Of a stretch of 64,000 nt of DNA, positions 55,742 to 64,000 are shown one piece after another (the first letter of the stretch is position 1; every line of letters starts with the position of its first letter). Position numbers and translations under genes: made by a program. This DNA comes from Burkholderia sp. Bp8992. GTDB lineage: Bacteria > Pseudomonadota > Gammaproteobacteria > Burkholderiales > Burkholderiaceae. The notes under the pieces are model-generated. The model ran no database searches and was not told the DNA's origin. It was given only the letters and a program-made list of their open reading frames with translations. The stretch spans positions 1-64,000 of the forward strand of contig NZ_QTQI01000018.1 in NCBI RefSeq assembly GCF_003853705.1, read 5' to 3'.

Positions 55742-55773
55742 CCGCGGGTTCGCGCACACGCGCGAACCCGCGG
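55742..55773 (+). repeat. Perfect 14-base-pair hairpin between sucB and lpdA
   Basis: CCGCGGGTTCGCGC (55742-55755) pairs exactly with GCGCGAACCCGCGG (55760-55773) around ACAC. No T run follows, so it is not an intrinsic terminator. It is more likely an mRNA processing or stabilising structure. Confidence 0.75.
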
Positions 55774-55796
55774 GCGCACAAGTAGAAAGGATTGTC

Positions 55797-57227
55797 ATGT
55801 CCAAGGAATTTGACGTCGTCGTGATCGGCGCCGGCCCCGGCGGCTACATCGCCGCGATTCGCGCCGCGCAGCTCGGCAAGACCGTTGCCTGTATCGAGAA
55901 GTGGAAGAACCCGACCGGCGCGCTGAAGCTCGGCGGCACCTGCCTGAACGTCGGCTGCATCCCGTCGAAGGCGCTGCTCGCATCGTCGGAAGAGTTCGAG
56001 AACACGTCGCATCACCTGGCCGACCACGGCATCACGGTCGACGGCGTGAAGATCGACGTCGCGAAAATGCTCGGCCGCAAGGATGCGATCGTCGAGAAGA
56101 TGACGAGCGGGATCGAGTTCCTGTTCAAGAAGAACAAGATCACCTGGCTGAAGGGCCATGGCAAGTTCACCGGCAAGACGGACGCCGGCGTACAGATCGA
56201 AGTGAGCGGCGAGGGTGAAACCGAAGTCGTCACCGCGAAGAACGTGATCATCGCGACGGGCTCGAAGGCGCGTCACCTGCCGGGCATCCCGGTCGACAAC
56301 AAGATCGTGTCGGACAACGAAGGTGCGCTGACGTTCGACTCGGTGCCGAAGAAGCTCGCCGTGATCGGCGCAGGCGTGATCGGCCTCGAGCTCGGCTCGG
56401 TGTGGCGCCGCCTGGGTGCCGAAGTGACGGTGCTCGAAGCGCTGCCGGCATTCCTCGGCGCAGCCGACGAAGCGCTCGCGAAGGAAGCGGCCAAGCTGTT
56501 CAAGAAGCAGGGCCTCGACATCCATCTCGGCGTGAAGATCGGTGAAGTGAAGGCGACCGACAGCGGTGTGTCGATCGCCTACGCGGACAAGGACGGCAAC
56601 GCGCAGACGCTCGACGCCGACCGCCTGATCGTGTCGGTCGGCCGCGTGCCGAACACCGACAACCTCGGCCTCGAGGCAATCGGCCTGAAGGCGAACGAGC
56701 GTGGCTTCATCGACGTGGACGACCACTGCCGTACGGCAGTGCCGAACGTGTACGCGATCGGCGACGTGGTGCGCGGCCCGATGCTCGCGCACAAGGCGGA
56801 AGACGAAGGCGTGCTGGTCGCGGAAGTGATCGACGGCCAGAAGCCGCACATCGACTACAACTGCATTCCGTGGGTGATCTACACGTACCCGGAAATCGCA
56901 TGGGTCGGCAAGACGGAGCAGCAGCTGAAGGCGGAAGGCCGCGAGATCAAGTCGGGCAAGTTCCCGTTCTCGATCAACGGCCGCGCGCTCGGCATGAACG
57001 CGCCGGACGGCTTCGTGAAGATGATCGCGGATGCGAAGACCGACGAACTGCTCGGCGTGCACGTGATCGCCGCGAATGCGTCGGACCTGATCGCGGAAGC
57101 CGTGGTGGCGATGGAATTCAAGGCGGCGTCGGAAGACATTGCCCGCATCTGCCATCCGCACCCGTCGATGTCGGAAGTGATGCGCGAAGCGGCGCTCGCC
57201 GTCGACAAGCGCTCGCTGAACAGCTGA
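55797..57227 (+). CDS. lpdA: Dihydrolipoyl dehydrogenase, E3 of the OGDH complex
   Basis: This 476-residue flavoprotein has FAD motif [17 protein letters not shown], redox disulfide [16 protein letters not shown] and NAD motif [13 protein letters not shown]. The C-terminal dimer domain contains the catalytic HPHPSMSE. It reoxidises dihydrolipoamide on E2. It differs from the pyruvate dehydrogenase E3 usually encoded with PDH. ATG 55797 follows AAAGGA. Confidence 0.97.
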   Translation: MSKEFDVVVIGAGPGGYIAAIRAAQLGKTVACIEKWKNPTGALKLGGTCLNVGCIPSKALLASSEEFENTSHHLADHGITVDGVKIDVAKMLGRKDAIVEKMTSGIEFLFKKNKITWLKGHGKFTGKTDAGVQIEVSGEGETEVVTAKNVIIATGSKARHLPGIPVDNKIVSDNEGALTFDSVPKKLAVIGAGVIGLELGSVWRRLGAEVTVLEALPAFLGAADEALAKEAAKLFKKQGLDIHLGVKIGEVKATDSGVSIAYADKDGNAQTLDADRLIVSVGRVPNTDNLGLEAIGLKANERGFIDVDDHCRTAVPNVYAIGDVVRGPMLAHKAEDEGVLVAEVIDGQKPHIDYNCIPWVIYTYPEIAWVGKTEQQLKAEGREIKSGKFPFSINGRALGMNAPDGFVKMIADAKTDELLGVHVIAANASDLIAEAVVAMEFKAASEDIARICHPHPSMSEVMREAALAVDKRSLNS

Positions 57228-57274
57228 GCACGGCGTAGCGCCTGCCGGCCGTCGGCCGGCGCAGCCGTCTCTTG

Positions 57275-57313
57275 ACGAAGGCGGGCGGGGTTTCCCGCTC
57301 GCCTTCGTTCTTT
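57275..57313 (+). terminator. Terminator after the sucAB-lpdA operon
   Basis: ACGAAGGCGGGCGGG pairs with CCCGCTCGCCTTCGT (one G-U) around loop GTTT and is followed by TCTTT. It ends 12 bases before zapE. Confidence 0.75.
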
Positions 57314-57325
57314 CCGGTTTGCCCG

Positions 57326-58423
57326 ATGAACGTCACCGAATACTACACGCGCGAACTGACCACGCGCGGCTATCAGTCCGATCCCGCCCAGCGCGCGGCC
57401 GTCGATCGCCTGCAGCGCTGCTTCGACGAGTGGGTCGAGTACAAGGCGCGTCGCTCGAACGCGTTCAAGAAGCTCATCAATCATCCGGACCTCCCGCGCG
57501 GCGTCTACATGTGGGGCGGCGTCGGCCGCGGCAAGAGCTTCCTGATGGACAGCTTCTATGCGGTCGTGCCCGTGCAGCGCAAGACGCGTCTGCATTTCCA
57601 CGAATTCATGCGCGAAGTGCATCGCGAGCTCGAGGAACTGAAAGGGCAGGCCGATCCGCTCGACGAACTCGCGCGGCGCATCGCGAAGCGCTACCGGCTG
57701 ATCTGCTTCGACGAATTCCACGTATCGGACATTGCGGACGCGATGATCCTGTACCGTCTGCTCGACCGCCTCTTCAACAACGGCGTGCAGTTCGTGATGA
57801 CGTCCAACTACGATCCCGACGACCTGTATCCGGACGGCCTGCATCGCGACCGCATGCTGCCGGCGATCGCGCTGATCAAGGACAAGCTCGACGTGCTGAA
57901 CGTCGACGCGGGTGTCGATTATCGCCAGCGCACGCTCGCGCAGGTGAAGATGTATCACACGCCGCTCGGCGCGGACGCCGATCGCGAATTGCGCCATGCG
58001 TTCGGCAAGCTCGCGGCGGTACCCGATGAAAGCCCGATCCTGCATATCGAGAAACGCGAACTGAAGGCGCTGCGCAAGGCGGACGGTGTCGTCTGGTTCG
58101 ACTTCGCGACGCTGTGCGGCGGCCCGCGATCGCAGAACGACTATCTGGAACTGGCGAGCCGCTTCCATGCGATCGTGCTGTCCGAGGTGCCGCAGATGTC
58201 GCCGCGGATGGCGTCCGAGGCGCGTCGCTTCACGTGGCTCATCGACGTGCTGTACGACCACAAGGTCAAGCTGCTGATGTCCGCGGCGGTGCCGGCGGAG
58301 CAGTTGTACGTCGAAGGCCCGATGGCCAACGAATTTGCGCGCACGGTGTCGCGAATCGTCGAGATGCAGTCGAAGGAGTATCTCGAGACGCCGCGTCGCA
58401 TCGTCGACACGTCGCTGACCTGA
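57326..58423 (+). CDS. zapE: Cell division protein ZapE (AFG1-like ATPase)
   Basis: The protein has 365 residues from ATG 57326 (MNVTEYYTREL). Walker A is GGVGRGKS at residues 64-71 and Walker B is LICFDEFHVSD. Further AFG1 blocks are LHFHEFMREVHREL and FVMTSNYDPDDLYPDGLHRD. ZapE is an ATPase that destabilises FtsZ rings under stress; in E. coli it is elsewhere, but next to the OGDH operon in many betaproteobacteria. It follows lpdA across a terminator. Confidence 0.93.
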   Translation: MNVTEYYTRELTTRGYQSDPAQRAAVDRLQRCFDEWVEYKARRSNAFKKLINHPDLPRGVYMWGGVGRGKSFLMDSFYAVVPVQRKTRLHFHEFMREVHRELEELKGQADPLDELARRIAKRYRLICFDEFHVSDIADAMILYRLLDRLFNNGVQFVMTSNYDPDDLYPDGLHRDRMLPAIALIKDKLDVLNVDAGVDYRQRTLAQVKMYHTPLGADADRELRHAFGKLAAVPDESPILHIEKRELKALRKADGVVWFDFATLCGGPRSQNDYLELASRFHAIVLSEVPQMSPRMASEARRFTWLIDVLYDHKVKLLMSAAVPAEQLYVEGPMANEFARTVSRIVEMQSKEYLETPRRIVDTSLT

Positions 58424-58567
58424 TTGCGTTGTCCGGTAATTGACGGGATTCAAACGTCAATTCCGGTCAAATTCATGCAATCTCGGGGTATTTTCGGATT
58501 TGTCTTATATTCATCGTTGAGGTGAGCCGATATCGTTGTGTCATGGTTACCAAGGCTGGAGATGTCC

Positions 58568-58978
58568 ATGACACCGTATCGCGATCTGACCGACCACGAG
58601 TGGCGCTGCGTTGCGCCGCTTCTGCCCGAAATGCAGCCGCGCACCGAGTTGCGCGGCCGTCCGTTAGCCAATACGCGGGCCGTCCTGAACGGCGTGCTCT
58701 GGGTGATCTACAGCGGCGCGACGTGGTCCGCCATGCCGCGCCGTTACCCGTCGTATCAGACATGCCATCGCCGCTTCAAGGTCTGGCACGAGACGGGCAC
58801 GCTGTTGAGCGTGATGCGTGAACTCTATGGCGATCCGGGCGTGAATCTGTGCAACGAATTGTCCGCGCGAATGCGCAAGCACACGCAATCGAAGGCGGCA
58901 GAGGCACGCAGCAACGCGGTACCCGCGTATCGCAAACCGGGCGGCTATGCGCCCGACTCGCTGAAGCGCGCGGCGTGA
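58568..58978 (+). CDS. Solo IS5-type transposase N-terminal domain protein (paralogue of the gene at 30962)
   Basis: This 136-residue protein reads LTDHEWRCVAPLLPEM, RGRPLANTRAVLNGVLWV and WSAMPRRYPSYQTCHRRFKVW, with clear similarity along the first 85 residues to the protein at 30962-31363. The catalytic DDE domain is missing, and the tail after residue 85 differs (Lys/Ala-rich). ATG 58568 has GGAG nearby; 58562 is an alternative. TGAGGTGAG occurs upstream here and upstream of the other paralogue. No inverted repeats or target duplications were found. Confidence 0.75.
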   Translation: MTPYRDLTDHEWRCVAPLLPEMQPRTELRGRPLANTRAVLNGVLWVIYSGATWSAMPRRYPSYQTCHRRFKVWHETGTLLSVMRELYGDPGVNLCNELSARMRKHTQSKAAEARSNAVPAYRKPGGYAPDSLKRAA

Positions 58979-59012
58979 TGCCAGTCGGTTTCTGTTGCGC
59001 CCGCACCCAAAG

Positions 59013-59049
59013 AAAATCGGCCTGACGACTTCGTCGCAGGCCGATTTTT
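59013..59049. terminator. Bidirectional terminator
   Basis: AAAATCGGCCTG pairs with CAGGCCGATTTT (59013-59024 with 59037-59048), with an inner hairpin CGAC/GTCG. It ends both the transposase-domain gene and the convergent DUF2147 gene. Confidence 0.88.
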
Positions 59050-59080
59050 CATTGAGCCGCGCGCTTTCGTGCGCGCTGCG

Positions 59081-59542
59081 TTATTGCTGGCGAATCCAGG
59101 TCTGCGACCGGCCGAGCAGCGATACGCCGATGTAACCGCGCACCACGAGTTTCTGGCCGCCGTCTTCAAGCGTCATCTTGCACTTGTAGACCTTGCCGTT
59201 CTCCGGGTCGAGGATGTTGCCGCCGTCCCAGTGGTCGCCTTCCTTCTTCATTGCCTTGATGATCGTCATGCCCTTGATGAGCTGATCCTTGCGCTCGTCC
59301 GTGCAGGCGGTGCAGCGGCGATCGGGCGTATCGTTCGCGCCGAGGCCCTTGACGACCTTGCCCGTCAGCGCACCGTCGCCGTCCTCGGCGATCTGCACGA
59401 GTGCTTTCGGTTGATGGGTGTTGTCATCGATCGTCTGCCACATGCCGACGGGATTGTCGGCTTGTGCGAACGTGGGGGCTGCACAGGCGAGCAGTGCGCC
59501 GGCAACGGCGATTGCACGCAACGGGCGGGTCAGTTGAATCAT
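59081..59542 (-). CDS. DUF2147 family exported protein
   Basis: This 153-residue protein has a signal peptide ending APTFAQA, then the DUF2147 pattern NPVGMWQTIDDNTHQPKALV, CTACTDERKDQLIKGMTIIK, then DPENGKVYKCKMTLEDGGQK and RGYIGVSLLGRSQTWIRQ. The two CxxC-like cysteines in RRCTACTDERK may form a disulfide. It is a periplasmic protein of unknown function found widely in Burkholderia. It is downstream of the TpsB gene on the same strand, but a terminator separates them. Confidence 0.87.
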   Translation of the reverse strand: MIQLTRPLRAIAVAGALLACAAPTFAQADNPVGMWQTIDDNTHQPKALVQIAEDGDGALTGKVVKGLGANDTPDRRCTACTDERKDQLIKGMTIIKAMKKEGDHWDGGNILDPENGKVYKCKMTLEDGGQKLVVRGYIGVSLLGRSQTWIRQQ

Positions 59543-59672
59543 TGTCGTCCTCCTTGTTTTGCATGTCGTGTTCGATTCGCCCGCACGCCCGTCTGCATAG
59601 GGCGGGCATGTTGCGAGCTTCGCCAGAATACGTGAAACCGCGCGCCACGTTTGATAGAGGGGACTCTAATCG

Positions 59673-59699
59673 AAACAGCCCGCGTGACGCGGGCTGTTT
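59673..59699. terminator. Terminator after the TpsB-type gene
   Basis: AAACAGCCCGCG / CGCGGGCTGTTT (59673-59684 with 59688-59699) has a three-base loop. It ends the repeat-protein/transporter transcript 10 bases after the stop. Confidence 0.88.
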
Positions 59700-59708
59700 G
59701 GTGTCCGA

Positions 59709-61394
59709 TCAGTTCAGCTGATACGAGAATGCGGCGTTGATGCGCGGGCTGCGCGACGCGCTTTCGACGGGCGCGTCGCCGATCGGCTTCGCAACGTTCA
59801 GGTCGAGGCTGTAGAAGCGGCTGTCGGACAACCGCACACCGATGCCGACCGACGACATGCGGTTCGGCGACGGCGTGCCTGAGTGCAGATACACGCGCGC
59901 CATGTCGTAGGCCACGTACGGCGTGATCGATTTCAGATACGTCCAGCCCGGCGTGAAGCCGCGGTTGACCTCCAGCGACATCGCCCAGCCCGAGTCGCCC
60001 GACGCTTCGCCAGGCTGATAGCCGAGCGCGTAGCGCGTCGAGCCGAACGAGATCTGTTCGGACGTCGGCAGCGAATCGGGACTGTATTGGCCGGTCAGCG
60101 AAACCGACGTGCCGATCCGGAACGGCCATTCGTTGGTTTGCGTGACAGTCGCGCCGGTGCGGACGAAGGTCAGCGAAATCGGGTTGCCCACCGAGGTCGT
60201 CGTCGAGCCGACGGTGATGTCCTGCGCCTTCGACGCGCCGAGGATGTTGAAACCCTTCGCGACATTGACGCTCAGCTTCTGGACCTGTTTCGGCTGGACG
60301 CTCGTGTAGTCGAGTTGCATCTGCAGCACGCGGACCTGCGAGCGCGTATCGAGGGTCGCGCCGTTGATCTGGTTCTGGTAGCGGTCCTCGTTGTGCGACG
60401 CGTAGCCCGACACGGTCCCGAGCAGGCTGCGCTGGTTGTTCAGCAAGATCGGATAGGATGCCGAAAGACCAAGCTTCTCGTTCTTGACCGTACGCTGCAC
60501 ATAAGACGGCAGCCCAGGGTTGTCGGTCGGCTTGCCGCGATACGTACTTGCGTCGAGGCGCGTGATCAGGCCGCTGCTGCCGACAGGTACCGCGCCGCTG
60601 AACGCGAAGTAGGTCTGCTTGTCACGTCCGGGCGGCGCGAGCGCCGAGATGCTCAATTGCTCGCCAAACCGCGTCAGGCCGTTTTCGGTCGCGGTGATGA
60701 GGCCCTGGACGCCGGGGTGGTTGAAGTCGATACCGGTGCCGATGTTGAACGGCTTGCGGTCGACCGCGAGTTCGAGCGTCGTGGCGCCATCGGTGGTTTG
60801 CGGCGGCGGGACATTCGCCTTCACCGTGAGGCCGGGCAGCAGGCCGAACGTGTTCACGTAGCGTTCGAACGTCGCGCGGCGCAGCGGGCGATCGTCCGTG
60901 ATGTGGGCAGCGATCGCGCGGATCTTCGGTTCCATCGCACCGGGCTTGCCGGTGATCTTGACGTCCGACACATAGCCTTCGACTACCGTGATGCGCACGA
61001 CGCCATTCTCGAACGTCTGCGCGGGAACGAACGCGAACGAAAGCGCGTAGCCGCGTTCCTGGTACAGCTTCGTCACGCCGTTGGCGGTTTCGATCAGGTC
61101 GCCGATCGTGATGTCCTTGCCGACGAGCGGGGTGAAGCGACGCGAGATTTCCTCGAACGGCACCGACTTCACGCCTTCGACCTGAAACGTCGACGGCGTC
61201 AGGTGTCGCGACAGCAGCTCCTGCAGTTGCGGCGCTTGCGGGGCGACCTGCACGGTCACGTTCGGGCCGGTCTTCGGTGCGTTGATCTGGGGCAGGGAGT
61301 CGAGCGGGTTACCGCCGACGCGCGATTGTGCATGTGCCGTGCCTGCTGCCGCGATGGCGAGCAGCATCATCCATCTGTCGAGTCTGGATTTCAT
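59709..61394 (-). CDS. Omp85-superfamily transporter, ShlB/FhaC/HecB (TpsB) type
   Basis: The protein has 561 residues from ATG 61394 (GAGGAAG upstream). A signal peptide ends GTAHAQS. Two POTRA-like regions (STFQVEGVKSVPFEEISRRF; VVEGYVSDVKITGKPGAMEP) are followed by a 16-stranded barrel. The conserved loop motif is represented by RYALGYQPGEASGDSGWAM, equivalent to the VRGY/SGDRGW region of FhaC. The family secretes large beta-helical partners across the outer membrane. Here the upstream neighbours are two low-complexity repeat proteins, not a recognisable TpsA. It is the last gene of the minus-strand group. Confidence 0.88.
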   Translation of the reverse strand: MKSRLDRWMMLLAIAAAGTAHAQSRVGGNPLDSLPQINAPKTGPNVTVQVAPQAPQLQELLSRHLTPSTFQVEGVKSVPFEEISRRFTPLVGKDITIGDLIETANGVTKLYQERGYALSFAFVPAQTFENGVVRITVVEGYVSDVKITGKPGAMEPKIRAIAAHITDDRPLRRATFERYVNTFGLLPGLTVKANVPPPQTTDGATTLELAVDRKPFNIGTGIDFNHPGVQGLITATENGLTRFGEQLSISALAPPGRDKQTYFAFSGAVPVGSSGLITRLDASTYRGKPTDNPGLPSYVQRTVKNEKLGLSASYPILLNNQRSLLGTVSGYASHNEDRYQNQINGATLDTRSQVRVLQMQLDYTSVQPKQVQKLSVNVAKGFNILGASKAQDITVGSTTTSVGNPISLTFVRTGATVTQTNEWPFRIGTSVSLTGQYSPDSLPTSEQISFGSTRYALGYQPGEASGDSGWAMSLEVNRGFTPGWTYLKSITPYVAYDMARVYLHSGTPSPNRMSSVGIGVRLSDSRFYSLDLNVAKPIGDAPVESASRSPRINAAFSYQLN

Positions 61395-61538
61395 TGTTCT
61401 TCCTCGTAGGCCTTGCTTTTCGTCTTCTTTGTAATGCCGGCGCGCGACACCAGGGTGTCGCGCGCCGCGTGCCGCCATGCCGGTTGTGTTTGTACGGCCG
61501 CGCCATTCGCTCCGGCTGCGATGGTGCGGCCGTCCTCC

Positions 61539-62960
61539 TTACTTGCCAACGCTACCCAGCGTGCCCAGCAACCCCGTTACCGGTGCCAGCAGGCCCGTCG
61601 AGCCGCTACCCGACGATGCCGTGCCCGTGACACCGCCGACCAGCGACGTGACCGGCGCGAGCGGGCTCGCGCCTCCCGATCCTGCTGCACCGCCCACTGC
61701 TCCGGTGACAGTATTCAGCAAACCGGTGACGGGCGCGAGAGGGTTTGCACTGCCTGCGCCGCCTGTTGCGCCGCCGAGCGTGCCGGTGACCGTCGACACG
61801 AGATTCGTGACGGGGGCGAGCGGACCGCCGCTGCCGCCTGCCGCGCCACCGAGTGCGCCGGTGACCGTCGACACGAGGCCCGTGACCGGAGCGAGCGGGC
61901 CGCTGCCCGAGCCGCCCGTTGCGCCGCCAAGTGCGCCCGTGAGCGAGCCGAGCGGCGTCGAGCCGAGACCGGACAGCAGGCCGCCGAGCGGGTTCGTCGA
62001 GCTGGAGCCCGACGACGTGCCGTTCTGGACGGTTGCCGTCGAGCCGCCGACGAGGCTCGTGATCAGGCCGGGGATCGGTGCTGCGCCGTTCGGGCCGTTC
62101 GGGTTGACGAGGCCGCCTGCGTTGGTCACGGTGTTGCCGACCGCGGTCACGAGTTGGCCGACGTCGCCGACGAGCGGCTGGCTCGACGTGCCGCCCACCT
62201 GCTTGCCTGCCGAGCTGATCGCGCCGCCGATCTGGCCGAGCAGGCCGGAGACGGGTTGGCCGAGGCCGGTCGTCGTGCCGACCTGTTGTGTGACCTGGCC
62301 GGCCGTGATCACGAGCGGCGTGATCGCCGAGCTGATCGGTTGCGTGACCTGCTGGACTGCGCCCGACGACAGCGTCGAGCCGATCGTCGTGCCGGCGGCC
62401 GTCAGGCCGTTGGCGACCGTGTCGAGCACGGTGCCGACCGGCGTCGTGACCGGAGCGAGCGGCGCGAGCGGGCCCGTGCCGAGCGCCTTCACCGTCGAGC
62501 TCAGGCCGGACACTGTGTTGCTCGTCGCGCCGACGACATTGCCGAGGCCGGCAACCGTCGTGCCGACCGGATCCTTCGTCGAGCCGATCTGTCCCAGCCC
62601 GTTGCTCACGGCATCGGCGGCTGCGCCGACGATCGTGCCGGTGCTGGAGAGCGTGCTGCCGACTCCCTTCGTCACGCCGTCGCCGAGGCCCGGCAGGCTG
62701 ATGTTGCCGACCGTGCTGCCGAGGTCGCTGGCCGTCTGGCCGACCGTGCTGACGACACCCTTGGTGCCGGTCGACGTGCCGCTGGTGCCGCTCGTGCTGG
62801 GCGTGCCGCTCGTGCTCGGATTGCTGTTGCTGCTGCTGGACGGCGTCGCGCTGACACCGCCGCCGCCGCAGGCGGCCAGCAGGCAGGCTGCGGCGAAGGC
62901 GGTGAGGGGTACGCGCCACTGGCGCAGGGTGACGGTCGTGATGAAACGTTGCTGGGACAT
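61539..62960 (-). CDS. Repeat lipoprotein of LAPVTGLVSTVTGALGG type
   Basis: This 473-residue protein has an N-terminal signal ending LLAAC, so Cys is lipidated, followed by a Ser/Thr/Gly linker. The rest is built from degenerate Gly/Val/Thr/Leu-rich units. The C-terminal part has about six clear units such as PLAPVTGLVSTVTGALGG. Databases often name such proteins collagen-like, but Gly is not at every third position. GAGGAG precedes ATG 62960. The transporter starts 144 bases downstream. Cell-surface display or adhesion is a guess. Confidence 0.75.
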   Translation of the reverse strand: MSQQRFITTVTLRQWRVPLTAFAAACLLAACGGGGVSATPSSSSNSNPSTSGTPSTSGTSGTSTGTKGVVSTVGQTASDLGSTVGNISLPGLGDGVTKGVGSTLSSTGTIVGAAADAVSNGLGQIGSTKDPVGTTVAGLGNVVGATSNTVSGLSSTVKALGTGPLAPLAPVTTPVGTVLDTVANGLTAAGTTIGSTLSSGAVQQVTQPISSAITPLVITAGQVTQQVGTTTGLGQPVSGLLGQIGGAISSAGKQVGGTSSQPLVGDVGQLVTAVGNTVTNAGGLVNPNGPNGAAPIPGLITSLVGGSTATVQNGTSSGSSSTNPLGGLLSGLGSTPLGSLTGALGGATGGSGSGPLAPVTGLVSTVTGALGGAAGGSGGPLAPVTNLVSTVTGTLGGATGGAGSANPLAPVTGLLNTVTGAVGGAAGSGGASPLAPVTSLVGGVTGTASSGSGSTGLLAPVTGLLGTLGSVGK

Positions 62961-63000
62961 GATGGACTCCTCGCTGTCTTTTCGATGAATGGATGCCGGA

Positions 63001-64000
63001 TTACTTGCCGTGCGTGCCGCCGAGCAGGCCGCCGATCAGCGACGTGACAGGCGCGAGCGGGTTCGACGTCGAGCCCGAGTTCGTGACGGCGCCCGTGCCG
63101 CCGCTCAGTGCCGGTGCGCCGACCGTGCTGGTGACCGTCGAGACGGCGTTCGTCACCGGGGCGAGCGGGCTGCTGCCGCCTGCGCCGCCCGTCACGCCGC
63201 CGAGGGCACCCGTGACTGCGCCGAGGAGACCTGTGACCGGTGCAAGCGGGCTGCCGCTCGTTCCGCCGGTTGCGCCGCCGAGTGCGCCGGTGACCGTCGA
63301 GACGAGGCCGGTAACCGGTGCGAGCGGGCTGCCGCTGCCGCCTGCTGCGCCACCGAGTGCGCCGGTGACCGTGGAGACGAGGCCGGTGACCGGAGCGAGC
63401 GGGCCGCTGCCGCCGCCTGCTACGCCACCAAGTGCGCCGGTGACCGTGGAGACGAGGCCGGTGACCGGAGCGAGCGGACCGCTGCCGCTGCCTGCTGCGC
63501 CACCAAGTGCGCCGGTCACCGTCGAGACGAGGCCGGTGACCGGAGCGAGCGGGCCACTGCCGCCGCCTGCTGCGCCGCCGAGAGCGCCGGTAACCGTCGA
63601 GACGAGACCGGTGACCGGAGCGAGCGGACCGCTGCCGCCACCCGTTGCGCCGCCGAGAGCGCCCGTGACGGTGGAGACGAGGCCCGTGAGCGGAGCGAGC
63701 GGATTGGTCACGCCGCCGGTGCCGCCCGTGAGCAGGCCGCCGACGGTCTTCACGGTATTGCCCGTGGCCGAGACGGTGTTGCCGAGGCCTGTCGTGACGG
63801 GGTTGCCGCCTGTCGACGCGAGCAGCGCGCCGGCCTGGTTCAGTCCGTTGCCGACCGTGCCGAGCAGCGTGTTGACGGGGGCGCCGAGGCCGGTCGCCGT
63901 ACCGATCGTCTGGGTCGTCTGGCCGACCATCGTCGTGATCGGCGTGATGGCCGAGCTGACCGTCTGCGTGACTTGCTGGATCGGGCCGGTCGACAGCGCA
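63001..64000 (-). CDS. Second LAPVTGLVSTVTGALGG repeat protein, 5' end outside the window
   Basis: Reading is open from 64000 to the stop at 63001-63003, and no stop interrupts the visible 332 codons. The true start lies beyond the window; ATG 63930 is internal, because the codons upstream continue as IQQVTQTVSSAITPITT, matching VQQVTQPISSAITPLV in the next gene. At least nine tandem 25-residue units run from about residue 92 after ATG 63930 to the end, ending LLGGTHGK. It sits 40 bases upstream of the other repeat gene, same strand. The two are diverged duplicates. Confidence 0.72.
   Translation of the reverse strand, partial: ALSTGPIQQVTQTVSSAITPITTMVGQTTQTIGTATGLGAPVNTLLGTVGNGLNQAGALLASTGGNPVTTGLGNTVSATGNTVKTVGGLLTGGTGGVTNPLAPLTGLVSTVTGALGGATGGGSGPLAPVTGLVSTVTGALGGAAGGGSGPLAPVTGLVSTVTGALGGAAGSGSGPLAPVTGLVSTVTGALGGVAGGGSGPLAPVTGLVSTVTGALGGAAGGSGSPLAPVTGLVSTVTGALGGATGGTSGSPLAPVTGLLGAVTGALGGVTGGAGGSSPLAPVTNAVSTVTSTVGAPALSGGTGAVTNSGSTSNPLAPVTSLIGGLLGGTHGK

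Noticed and set aside
61477-62988. 503-codon plus-strand Pro-rich frame over the repeat lipoprotein
   Set aside because: The minus frame has a signal peptide with lipobox, GAGGAG ribosome site and repeats shared with its neighbour. The Pro-rich reading mirrors the repeats and lacks a start signal.
63030-63715. CRISPR array
   Set aside because: The repeats are about 75 bases, contiguous without unique spacers and lie inside an open reading frame.

Overview
The window is a contiguous, GC-rich (about two thirds G+C) piece of core chromosome from a betaproteobacterium, most likely Burkholderia and probably the B. cepacia complex. I judge this from codon use, from the thrS-infC-rpmI-rplT-pheST-ihfA and rimP-nusA-infB-rbfA-truB orders, and from recognisable Burkholderia-type proteins (ETF-QO N-terminus, extended IhfA, RluB with long basic tails). 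There is no rRNA, CRISPR array, phage or complete insertion sequence.

Layout. 1-10.7 kb is accessory metabolism: the start of ETF-ubiquinone oxidoreductase, an SDR plus thioesterase pair, scoAB with a divergent PAS-LuxR regulator, a LysR/EamA divergent pair, a LysR gene divergent from an SDR-deacetylase-SnoaL-like operon, an alpha/beta hydrolase and a RidA protein. 10.7-21.3 kb holds relA, tRNA-Val(GAC) and the translation block thrS-infC-rpmI-rplT-pheS-pheT-ihfA-merR-type regulator. infC appears to start with AUC. 21.3-34 kb is mixed: a 736-residue lipoprotein built from two copies of one domain, a Tat-type protein phosphatase, a methyltransferase, tRNA-Pro(GGG), bamC, a candidate sigma-54 small transcript, several small secreted or unknown proteins, a solo transposase-domain protein, a LysR regulator and an aminotransferase.

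34-44 kb is information processing: scpB-rluB, then a leader with promoter and terminator-type attenuator, then rimP-nusA-infB-rbfA-truB. 44-49 kb is an EmrAB-type efflux system with an outer-membrane factor and a MarR regulator, with repeated AATAGTTG-type motifs that look like its operators. 49-58.4 kb has typA and the 2-oxoglutarate dehydrogenase operon sucA-sucB-lpdA followed by zapE. 58.5-59.5 kb has a second solo transposase-domain protein and a DUF2147 protein.

The window ends (59.7-64 kb, minus strand) in the least ordinary locus: an Omp85/TpsB-type outer-membrane transporter downstream of two low-complexity proteins made of about 25-residue LAPVTGLVSTVTGALGG repeats. One has a clear lipoprotein signal and the other runs off the window. 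I see no classical filamentous-haemagglutinin TpsA partner, and this is the best candidate for an undescribed system here.
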